Program-made: the position numbers and the translations under genes
In this document: in pieces, positions 17,244 to 24,466 of the stretch
Layout of the letters: every line of letters starts with the position of its first letter
Position numbering within the stretch: the first letter of the stretch is position 1
NCBI RefSeq assembly: GCF_000969985.1
Contig: NZ_CP009526.1
Location: 1,984,001 to 2,048,000, forward strand
Reading direction: 5' to 3'
Length of the DNA stretch: 64,000 nucleotides
DNA from: Methanosarcina barkeri str. Wiesmoor
GTDB taxonomy: Archaea > Halobacteriota > Methanosarcinia > Methanosarcinales > Methanosarcinaceae
The notes under the pieces: generated by a model
The model's database searches: none
Told to the model about the DNA's origin: nothing
What the model saw: the letters and a program-made list of their open reading frames with translations, nothing else

Positions 17244-17765
17244 TTACCTGCTTGTTTGCGACTCAGTTTTATAATTAATAGCTTTCAGTTCCCAGTTCTC
17301 GATGTTATTTTTAAATTCGCGATAGAGCCTCTGGATATCGCAGTCATTCCCATTCCAATAAAAGTCTTTACGCGTTTCTCCTTTTTGGAGCTCTTCAAGT
17401 ATAAACTTTGATAGATGGAAAAGGGCTTTTTTATTGGAAAAAGGAATACTATAATTTACGCGATAACCACCGGTTGTTTTTCCATAGGACACGAGTGTGT
17501 ACCCTTTACTCTCATATTCCGTAATCTCATCAAAACTACAGACAATTTCAAACTCATGAACCGTAGATTGGTCAACTTTTGAAATTCCTATAAGTATTTG
17601 CGCTATAATACAGTCCGGAACTTTCCGTCCAAACCATACGGCGATTTTCCCGTAAGTACAGACTAAGTTGACATCATTCCTGCCCATCTCAAAGGAGCCT
17701 AGAGACTGGGGAGGATATATTATAACTTCTGCGTCTTGGGTTTTTTGGGCACACATTGTTTCCAC
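17244..17765 (-). CDS. conserved-looking hypothetical protein in GTPase operon, 173 aa
   Basis: The third gene of a minus-strand operon after the Era-like GTPase and DUF2073 genes. It begins 5 nt after the DUF2073 stop with GTG at 17765, and an ATG three codons later is the alternative. The protein is mixed alpha/beta ('DAEVIIYPPQSLGSFEMGR', 'KIAVWFGRKVPDCIIAQIL', 'GGYRVNYSIPF', 'HLSKFILEELQ') with no signal peptide or membrane span. I do not recognise a characterised family. Tight spacing suggests that it works with the GTPase. A Cys-rich stretch continues in frame after its stop codon. Confidence 0.65.
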   Translation of the reverse strand: METMCAQKTQDAEVIIYPPQSLGSFEMGRNDVNLVCTYGKIAVWFGRKVPDCIIAQILIGISKVDQSTVHEFEIVCSFDEITEYESKGYTLVSYGKTTGGYRVNYSIPFSNKKALFHLSKFILEELQKGETRKDFYWNGNDCDIQRLYREFKNNIENWELKAINYKTESQTSR

Positions 17766-17770
17766 TTCGT

Positions 17771-18139
17771 TTATTTACTTGCAGAGACAAGTGCACTTAT
17801 GAGATTCCGATCTTTCTTAAGGGTTTTGAGCTGGTTTGCAGGCCCTATTACCGTAAGTCTCTTACTGCTTTGTCTTTTGAAAATTTTACCAAGAAATGAA
17901 CCGTCCGCATTTGCAGGATAACTTTGCATCTCTATGCCCGAAAAAACATCAGGCTGGATAGCTGACATTGTCATTTCTATAAGCTTTGCTTCCTCCATTG
18001 GGTTCAGTCCCTTTTCAAGCACCAGAATTTTACCTTTTCGTACCTCATCGATTATGTATCGGACTTTTTCCATTGAAGCCATCTGAGAAATTCTGGCTTC
18101 GGATATCAAATCAAGTTGAATTCCCTGCATGTGAATCAC
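17771..18139 (-). CDS. DUF2073 family protein, partner of Era-like GTPase
   Basis: The 122-residue protein ('MIHMQGIQLDLISEARISQM', 'KVRYIIDEVRKGKILVLEKG', 'EMTMSAIQPDVFSGIEMQSY', 'KRLTVIGPANQLKTL') matches the archaeal DUF2073 pattern, which is regularly found next to a small Era-like GTPase in Euryarchaeota. Its GTG start overlaps the GTPase stop (GTGA at 18136-18139), which indicates translational coupling. No membrane segment or catalytic motif is visible. Function is unknown. A role with the GTPase in ribosome or RNA metabolism would be a guess from context. Confidence 0.8.
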   Translation of the reverse strand: MIHMQGIQLDLISEARISQMASMEKVRYIIDEVRKGKILVLEKGLNPMEEAKLIEMTMSAIQPDVFSGIEMQSYPANADGSFLGKIFKRQSSKRLTVIGPANQLKTLKKDRNLISALVSASK

Positions 18140-18777
18140 CCGAACTGTTTTGCCAGAGCTTCATAAAACGAGTCCATTCCCACTCCTTCAAGGGCAGAAA
18201 CCGGCACCATCGGATGCTGAGGAAAGGCTTCCTTTATGACAGACGGGTCGGCATCAGGAAGGTCTACCTTGTTTGCTACTATAAGAAGCGGAAGGCTTCT
18301 GGCTTCCATATTCCCTATTACTGTTACGTTGACCTGTGTGTAGGGATTTTCGGTGGAATCCATGACAAGTATGACCCCATCAAGGTCATCCAACCATTTG
18401 ACAGCTTCGATTACGCCTTCTGTTGCTTCTTTGGACCGTTTTTTGGATTCGGAATCACTCATTCCCTGCTCCATGAAGTCATGGAAATCGATTTTTGTAG
18501 CAAGCCCGGGCGTATCTACGATATCAAGGCTGATTGTATGCCCATTGTTTTCAATACTTATTGCATTTCTTCTCTTAGCATGCCGGGTTTCGTGAGCAAT
18601 ATGAGAAACAGAGCCCATTGTTTCTTCAGCTCCGACCCAATCCTTAAGGATCCGGTTGCTGAGGGTTGTTTTACCCGCGTTTGGGGGACCGTAAATTCCT
18701 ATGCATGCTCCTTTTTTCTTGAACAATTTATTGAATATTTTTGAAAAGCTTACCTTAAATCGTTCTAACATATTCAT
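18136..18777 (-). CDS. Era-like GTP-binding protein
   Basis: The 213-residue P-loop GTPase has G1 'GPPNAGKTT' (30-38), G3 'DTPG' (88-91), G4 'NKVD' (169-172) and G5 'VSALEG' near the C-terminus. The N-terminal 25 residues are basic and amphipathic ('FKVSFSKIFNKLFKKKG'), possibly for RNA or membrane contact. It resembles bacterial Era/Der-type TRAFAC GTPases but lacks the Era KH domain. It is first in an operon with DUF2073 and a hypothetical gene. A strong purine-rich site (GGGAGGGAAGCT) precedes the ATG at 18777. The cellular role in archaea is not established. Confidence 0.88.
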   Translation of the reverse strand: MNMLERFKVSFSKIFNKLFKKKGACIGIYGPPNAGKTTLSNRILKDWVGAEETMGSVSHIAHETRHAKRRNAISIENNGHTISLDIVDTPGLATKIDFHDFMEQGMSDSESKKRSKEATEGVIEAVKWLDDLDGVILVMDSTENPYTQVNVTVIGNMEARSLPLLIVANKVDLPDADPSVIKEAFPQHPMVPVSALEGVGMDSFYEALAKQFG

Positions 18778-19562
18778 AGCTTCCCTCCTTTGGGAAAAGC
18801 ATAGTACCTAAGGATTTCTCGGATTGCTTTCCTTTACGGATTGATACTTAAATTTTTAATTTATTGATCCATGCACTTAAGTAACTTCTATTTATCGTAC
18901 TGAGGGGATTGGGGGAAATTGTAGATGTTTTTTCCTTTCCAGTATATCTGAGAGTAAATAGGAAATTTAAGGCTTTTTCTATGGTAGAATAGAAAGGGCC
19001 TCCGTGGAAATAACATCAGAATATAAATAAATTGCTTTCTATTGCCTGATTCCCTCACCACATTAATAAAAAAGCTTTTTATCCAGAAATAAAAAGCTTG
19101 TTATCCAGAAGACTTTAAGCTCTCAAGAACTCTTTTTATTAGTATTAAATTTTTATATGTGCACTGATGTTCTGCACAGTCCTTTATATTTTTTCCTATT
19201 TTTATTCATTCAATCTTAAAAATATAAATCGTTTTTATGAGAATATCTTCTGGTATCCTTCTCACTTAGTTCTTTTTATAATTTTTACAGTTCAATTTTC
19301 TTCTATATATTTCAAGATATCTTTTGGAAACTCTTATATATTTTTATATATTTCAAGATGTTTTTTAAGCAACTCAGAGCATTGAAATGTAAACCTATTA
19401 TTTCGATTTAAGACCGTAGTTATTATATTTAACTTCTATATTACTTTTGAGAATTTTTACTTGGAAACGCATAGAGATTTTACTTGAAATACCTATTATT
19501 TACTTTCTCAGATTGAAGAGAGCTTCTGTTTTCTCCGATAGAGTTTTGCTCATCTGTCCCAA
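18778..19562. other. AT-rich intergenic region, no gene seen
   Basis: About 780 bp between the GTPase operon promoter and the end of the PhoU gene. No supported frame on either strand. The part near 18780-18900 should carry the GTPase promoter. A plus-strand frame at 19167-19385 is Phe/Ile-rich with no ribosome-binding site. Confidence 0.5.
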
Positions 19563-19660
19563 ATTGCCATGTTTACCGAATTGCCATGTTTACCGAATTG
19601 CCATGTTTACCGAATTGCCATGTTTACCGAATTGCCATGTTTACCGAATTGCCATGTTTA
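19563..19660. repeat. 17-bp tandem repeat, about 6 copies, overlapping the phoU stop
   Basis: Repeats of ATTGCCATGTTTACCGA start at 19563 and run into the coding end of the minus-strand PhoU gene. The last codons of that gene ('NMAIR', stop) are encoded by a repeat unit. Confidence 0.9.
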
Positions 19661-20633
19661 TAGCAATTTCGGCTATATTGGAGCTAAGGTCTCCTATTCT
19701 GGATAAACTGTCTACGACTGTTCCGAGTGAAATCATAATCTCATTGGATTTCAATTTCAGAATAGATTTATGTAGTTCTTCTACCCATGCGCGCATGTTG
19801 TTAACATTATTTATTACCTGATTTGCAAGAGAGGTATTTGCCTCAAATAGGGCTTCAACTGACTGTTTTACCAGTTTCATATAAGCAACATTGAGTTTAT
19901 CGATCTCTTCCATCACCGTATCATTAACAGGCTTTTGCAGCTTTGAGGCGGCATTTGCTATTTTCTGTGCATGGTCAGCTATCCTTTCTAGCGGGCTTGC
20001 CGCCATTCTGAACTCGTGGTATTCCTCTATACTTGTTTCTGTGGTGCCCGGCATTCCTCCTTCACAGAGAATAGAGCGAAACTGCTTTGAGATTAGGAGA
20101 TATAACCTGTCAACCTCGTCATCTCTCTGACTTACATCAAGTGCAAGGTCATGATCAATAGTTTTTAAGGCTCTTACCGCATCTTTTTGCATGGACACCG
20201 CAATAAGGAACATCCTCTGTACACCTTTTTTAATAGGAAGTTCATTAGGGTTAAGGAGATCCTGGATAATCACAAAGTTTGAGCTTTCTTCAGTAATTTC
20301 AGGACCTATGAGTTTGTAGCACACCCTCCTAATTGTTTGCTTCTGTTCAACGAGTATCCTTTCGGAGAAAAGTTCGATCCTGTCATATCCGTGGAGATAT
20401 GCAGCAATAATGTCTCGCTCAAGTGCTTTTGCTCCACAGCCTGTAACATCAATTCTTTTCGTTTTGATTGATCGTCCTTCAAGAGCGGGATTTATCAGTA
20501 GTTTTCCGTCAGGTTGTGCTTGAATGGAAACTCTCGTGCCTGTTTTGATCCCCACTTTTTCAGCCCATTGTTTAGGAAGGGAAATAATGTAAGTAGATCC
20601 ACCTGTCTGCTGTACTTTCCTGGTCTCGATAAT
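19641..20633 (-). CDS. AbrB-PhoU phosphate-uptake regulator, probable non-AUG start
   Basis: The protein has an N-terminal AbrB/SpoVT-like DNA-binding domain ('TRKVQQTGGSTYIISLPKQW', 'VGIKTGTRVSIQAQPDGKLL') followed by two PhoU helical repeats ('DEVDRLYLLISKQFRS', 'SPLERIADHAQKIANAASKL', 'LSRIGDLSSNIAEIAINMAI'). Such proteins act as archaeal phosphate regulators. The first ordinary start codon in frame is GTG at 20555, but that would remove most of the AbrB domain, which is clearly encoded upstream. The frame stays open there without any ATG, GTG or TTG. A GGGGA motif precedes ATC/ATT codons at 20636-20628, so I place the start at the ATT at 20633. The C-terminus lies in a tandem repeat. Confidence 0.8.
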   Translation of the reverse strand: MIETRKVQQTGGSTYIISLPKQWAEKVGIKTGTRVSIQAQPDGKLLINPALEGRSIKTKRIDVTGCGAKALERDIIAAYLHGYDRIELFSERILVEQKQTIRRVCYKLIGPEITEESSNFVIIQDLLNPNELPIKKGVQRMFLIAVSMQKDAVRALKTIDHDLALDVSQRDDEVDRLYLLISKQFRSILCEGGMPGTTETSIEEYHEFRMAASPLERIADHAQKIANAASKLQKPVNDTVMEEIDKLNVAYMKLVKQSVEALFEANTSLANQVINNVNNMRAWVEELHKSILKLKSNEIMISLGTVVDSLSRIGDLSSNIAEIAINMAIR

Positions 20634-20872
20634 GATTCCCCGTTTTTGATTAAATCTGCTAGATCTGAAATTAGAAATGTTTATTCCTGATTCAAATAGT
20701 GCTCTCTGATAATACTTAGAAGTATTTTTTTATATACGTGATTCAACTTTACTATTTATATTTGTGTATGTACGCTTTTTTTATGAATATGTTGCAGAGC
20801 TCTGCGTTTCAGGAGACCTGGATTCTGTGAAGTAACGCAGTAAAAAATATTAAAGAACAGCGCATTCTGAGC

Positions 20873-21739
20873 ATGATGATACTTGAAGGGCACGCCTGCG
20901 CGTCGGGAGCAGGAACCATTATCGCAGCATTTGCAACCTGGAAGGGTGCTGCATTTGGAACTGGCTTAAAAACATATTCAGAGGTAGAACTCTCTGATCG
21001 TGAGAGAAAAGTCCGCGGGTCGATTGAGGGAATGCCTGAAGCAGATACTTTTCTTATTGAAAGGTGTGTTGAACTTGTGCTTGAACACTTCGAGATTAAA
21101 CTTGGAGGCAAGGTAAAAACAAGCAGCAATATTCCTCTTGCAGGTGGACTTAAGAGCAGCAGTGCAGCTGCCAATGCAACTGTACTGGCAACTTTAAATG
21201 CTATTGGAGAATCAATGCCTCCTCTTGATGCTGTAAAACTTGGGGTAAAAGCTGCAAGAGAAGCAAAAGTAACCATAACAGGGTCTTTTGATGACGCTTG
21301 TGCTTCTTTTTTTGGCGGAGTTGTGATCACTGATAACCGGGAATTGAAACTGATTAAAAGAGAAGAATACAATTCAAAAGTCCTTATTTTTGCGCCGAAC
21401 AGAAAAGTGTTCAGTTCACAAACAAATGTTAAACGTTCAGAACTCATTGCTCCGTATATAGATATGGCATATGAACTTGCACTCGCAGGAGAGTATGAAA
21501 AAGCAATGACTTTAAACGGTTTCCTCTACTGCAGCGCTCTTGGCTTTGATACTGAGTGCATTCTTCGAGCCCTGGAATGTGGCGTAAAAGGGGTAAGTCT
21601 ATCCGGGTCGGGCCCGGCGTATGTTGCGCTTGTCAAAGAAAACCAGATCGAAGAGCTCAGGTCGACCTGGGAAAGCTGTGGGATCGAAGGCAGGGTTATA
21701 GAAACCTCTATAAATAACAGAGACGCAATGTCTTTGTGA
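20873..21739 (+). CDS. aroK: shikimate kinase, archaeal GHMP type
   Basis: The 288-residue protein is a GHMP-superfamily kinase with the N-terminal 'GHACASGAGTIIAAFATWKG' motif, the ATP-binding 'PLAGGLKSSSAAANA' (88-102) and C-terminal 'VSLSGSGPAYVAL'. This is the archaeal shikimate kinase, unrelated to bacterial AroK, which phosphorylates shikimate with ATP in the chorismate pathway. A chorismate mutase gene follows 350 bp downstream, and the gap is filled by an insertion-sequence remnant. The two genes were probably once in direct contact. The start is the first of two adjacent ATG codons. Confidence 0.93.
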   Translation: MMILEGHACASGAGTIIAAFATWKGAAFGTGLKTYSEVELSDRERKVRGSIEGMPEADTFLIERCVELVLEHFEIKLGGKVKTSSNIPLAGGLKSSSAAANATVLATLNAIGESMPPLDAVKLGVKAAREAKVTITGSFDDACASFFGGVVITDNRELKLIKREEYNSKVLIFAPNRKVFSSQTNVKRSELIAPYIDMAYELALAGEYEKAMTLNGFLYCSALGFDTECILRALECGVKGVSLSGSGPAYVALVKENQIEELRSTWESCGIEGRVIETSINNRDAMSL

Positions 21740-22075
21740 ACTGCCACTAAGCTAAAGACTTAGCAGCTTCCTAATTCATAGATGACCATCGGCATCTCCA
21801 AAGGCTTTAATTCCGGCTGAACCGTCCGTACTGAGTCTCGCTCTTTCGCTCGTTTCGGCTTTACGTAGTTACAAGCTAGAGTAGAAGGTTTTTCTACTAC
21901 CTGCTGAGCCTGATGGTAGACTTTTGGAAAAAGGTTGCTTGGTTTTCGCATACCTTAATCTAATATTAAATTATCCGATGGTCTATATGAAGTTAAAGAA
22001 TACTGAAAAGAATAGGGAGAAGTTGACGCTTATATCCCCTGAGCTAAAGACACAGGGGTTTTACGCTTCTTCATA
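21740..22075 (-). mobile_element. internally deleted IS200/IS605-type (tnpB) element
   Basis: The region is bounded by two hairpins with the same loop, CTAAG-CTAAAGA-CTTAG at about 21748-21764 and CCCCTGAGCTAAAGACACAGGGG at about 22038-22060, as at the subterminal ends of IS605-group elements. Between them the minus strand has a short frame (21760-21951) starting 'MRKPSNLFPKVYHQ' and ending 'PEMPMVIYELGSC'-like residues, as expected for the two ends of a tnpB gene joined by a large deletion. A second element at 42.8-43.16 kb has the same end sequences and a similarly built frame. It separates shikimate kinase from chorismate mutase. Confidence 0.6.
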
Positions 22076-22092
22076 TAAAACGAGGGGTTCAC

Positions 22093-22380
22093 TTGAGCGA
22101 ACTTGAGGATGTCCGCAGAGAAATAGAAGAAATCGATAGGGAAATTCTTGCCCTCATTGATAGAAGAGTAAATCTGGCTGAAAGAGTACTTGAATCAAAA
22201 AGAATAAATGGAACTTCGATAAATGACCAGAAACAAAATGAGGTTGTAATTAACAGAGCTTTACATGCCGCAACCGAGCTCAACCTTGATCTGGGGTCTA
22301 TAAAGACTATTTTTGAGACTCTTATCAGGATGAGTATCGAACGTCAAAACGAGTTAAGCGGCAAAGGAAGCCTGCCCTGA
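22093..22380 (+). CDS. chorismate mutase (AroQ class, monofunctional)
   Basis: The 95-residue all-helical protein begins '[20 protein letters not shown]' and continues '[19 protein letters not shown]', the classic AroQ chorismate mutase pattern with Arg and Lys residues lining the active site ('R..I..ID..IL.L...R..L...V...K'). It converts chorismate to prephenate for phenylalanine and tyrosine synthesis. It is free-standing, not fused to prephenate dehydratase or dehydrogenase. The TTG start at 22093 follows GAGGGG with good spacing. It belongs functionally with the upstream shikimate kinase and is followed 20 bp later by purE. Confidence 0.88.
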   Translation: MSELEDVRREIEEIDREILALIDRRVNLAERVLESKRINGTSINDQKQNEVVINRALHAATELNLDLGSIKTIFETLIRMSIERQNELSGKGSLP

Positions 22381-22400
22381 CTGCTCAGGAGAAACTAAAA

Positions 22401-22802
22401 ATGGTTGATATCTCAGTAATTATGGGTTCCGAATCCGATAGGCCTATCGCCAACCGTGCGATATCCGTACTTGAAAAGAGCAAATACACTTACGAAGTAA
22501 TGGTTATCTCTGCTCACAGGAACCCTGAAGAACTTGAAAGCTACATATCAAGTACCGACGCAAAAGTCTTTATTACAATTGCAGGTTTATCTGCAGCCCT
22601 TCCTGGGGTTGTAGCTTCCAGAACAAAAAGACCTGTAGTAGGAGTCCCTGTAAGCGCGAAGCTTGGTGGACTCGATGCCCTGCTCTCTATTGCCCAGATG
22701 CCCCCAGGAGTGCCTGTCGGAAGCGTAGGGATCGATAATGGAGCAAATGGTGCACATCTTGCTCTGAGAATTATGGATTTGATTGACACCACGAAGCCTT
22801 AA
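22401..22802 (+). CDS. purE: PurE, N5-carboxyaminoimidazole ribonucleotide mutase / AIR carboxylase
   Basis: The 133-residue protein has all PurE landmarks: '[15 protein letters not shown]' near the N-terminus, '[14 protein letters not shown]' with the catalytic His, '[20 protein letters not shown]' and '[20 protein letters not shown]'. It acts in de novo purine synthesis, moving or adding the carboxyl group to give 4-carboxy-AIR. It is close to the single-domain length of the family. An AGGAGA site lies upstream of the ATG and the gene is 20 bp after chorismate mutase, so co-transcription is likely. purK is not nearby. Confidence 0.93.
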   Translation: MVDISVIMGSESDRPIANRAISVLEKSKYTYEVMVISAHRNPEELESYISSTDAKVFITIAGLSAALPGVVASRTKRPVVGVPVSAKLGGLDALLSIAQMPPGVPVGSVGIDNGANGAHLALRIMDLIDTTKP

Positions 22803-22982
22803 GAAGCCTGTTAAAAATCTCACTTCCTGGCTTGATACAGTAATAATCAATTTACTAAAAATCAACTAATAAATTGGAGCGGAAGTAAACTCAGTCGGCT
22901 ATTTACAAAATTTGGTCGACTCACTCCGAAGACTCTTTTTTAAATAATCTCTTATTTACCCTAGTTTAACCCTTTTCAGTTT

Positions 22983-23073
22983 ATTCAAAATGGATGAAGT
23001 TCATTTAAAATGGATGAGTTCATTCAAAATGGATGAGTTCATTCAAAATGGATGAGTTCATTCAAAATGGATG
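22983..23073. repeat. 19-bp tandem repeat, 4-5 copies
   Basis: Copies of ATTCAAAATGGATGAGTTC, the first ones slightly varied, lie between purE and the HsdR remnant. The 332-bp gap holds nothing else recognisable. Confidence 0.88.
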
Positions 23074-23134
23074 TTAAATCAATTTCCTACTATTGCCTGA
23101 AAGTCTTACTTATCCAAAGCGGCGCAAAAGATTT

Positions 23135-23811
23135 TCATGCAGTAATTTGTTGCGAACATGGGGGCACTAATGCTGTTGCCGTGATCTGCTCCAACGTATC
23201 TATCAATTCATCAATTTGAGTTGAGGTGAAAAGCCCATCTGGACCCTGTGGAGTAAGGTCGGTAAATGGCGACTCGTAAAGTAATGCAGCATCCATTGCT
23301 CCGTGTTCTGTAAGATGATCAATAATCAAGTTTATGAACTCTATCTGGTTTGCAGTCAGGGTCTTACCTTTCAGAAATGTGGCCAGCGACTGTTTTGCAG
23401 CTTCCCTATCAAGCCCAATGAGTGAACGCACAAAGAGACCGAGTCCGTGTGATACCTCTTTGGCACGGGCAATTTCTTCTGGGCCTCCCAGCCCGCTTTC
23501 TGAAAGTATCCGTTCCAGTTCATCAAGATCAGTTGCAGTCAATGGAATATTCATCCGAAGCTTATGGATAACCGTGTTGTCCTGATGTTCCAGAAGGAAA
23601 GCACGGGTCTTGGCGCGAAACTTTTCAAAATCTCCGGCTTCAGCAAAGCCCGGTAATTCCACGCCGGTTTCGCTGCCTATTTCGTCTTCGAAGTCAGTGT
23701 AAAGCGGCTTTCTGTGGTGTTTTTCTATCAGTTTTACCAGGTCACGTAGATGCCTTCTAAGTGTTTCCAGCATGGGAGTTGTCACATTCTCCCACCATTC
23801 ATCGGCAGTTT
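23135..23811 (-). pseudogene. C-terminal remnant of type I restriction endonuclease subunit R (HsdR)
   Basis: The roughly 220 residues read 'ADEWWENVTTPMLETLRRHL', 'LVKLIEKHHRKPLYTDFEDE', 'FVRSLIGLDREAAKQSLATF', 'TANQIEFINLIIDHLTEHGA' and 'LLYESPFTDLTPQGPDGLF', the C-terminal domain of EcoEI-type HsdR proteins. The nuclease and both helicase domains, some 700 residues, are missing: the frame is cut by a TAA just upstream of 'TADEWWENV' at about 23812, and unrelated AT-rich DNA follows. An ATG (23773) or GTG (23785) could still start a 216-residue product. No hsdM or hsdS gene is in the window. Read as the leftover of a lost type I restriction system next to the CRISPR locus. Confidence 0.8.
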
Positions 23812-24466
23812 AAAACAAAATTTATTTTCTCATTACAAGGATTAAAACAGCTAATCTAGCTAATCCAGCTAATCCAGAAGCAGACTGATAGTGTTTTCAC
23901 TAGATTAGTTCAAGATTCACAGGTTAATCTAGTGCTGCGATTCCAAAGTATATCCATGAAGCATTGTTTTTTGATTTATCTGTTGATTAACGAATTTCTA
24001 GCTAAACAAAAAGGACTTATTTTGGAATCGGTGTACTAGGATCTTTACGAAACGACAGTATTCCCTTTTTTAGAGGAATGAGAGTAAGATTAACAGTTTA
24101 AAGTTCAGGGTTGTACTTTTTGACTTTGTCAACATTTCTTTTGCCATTAATAAGTTTTATATTCAATTTGCTTATAGTTTTGCTTACTATCCTAATACAA
24201 AAAGAGTAATACTCCAAAAAAAGAAAAGTAAGGGGTATACTTGCATATAGGAAGTTGAAAGGCAATCCGTGAAAAACGCTGAATCCCTTGAATATGAGGG
24301 CATGAACTGTGAACTGGGGGGACAGTGATCAGGAAATAAAGCAAGAGGCTTCTATTTCAATTACTGGTTCGTTTAGATAAAAATAAGAAAGATTATACAT
24401 AATGGACTTTATTTACCTGTTAATAAGTGTGCTTACTTTATAGTCACTATCTTTTGGGGGAAGCAC
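23812..24466. other. intergenic region upstream of the cas operon
   Basis: About 650 bp with no supported gene. The first part begins exactly where the HsdR homology stops. Short near-repeats (CTAATCTAG, CTAATCCAG) occur at 23850-23880. The last 100 bp must carry the cas3 promoter. A possible TATA (GATTATACATAATGG) lies near 24390, and a GGGGG ribosome-binding site stands at 24456-24460. Confidence 0.45.

Noticed and set aside
18353-18744. Plus-strand frames antisense to the Era-like GTPase gene
   Set aside because: Mirror frames of a clear coding region with full GTPase motifs on the minus strand.
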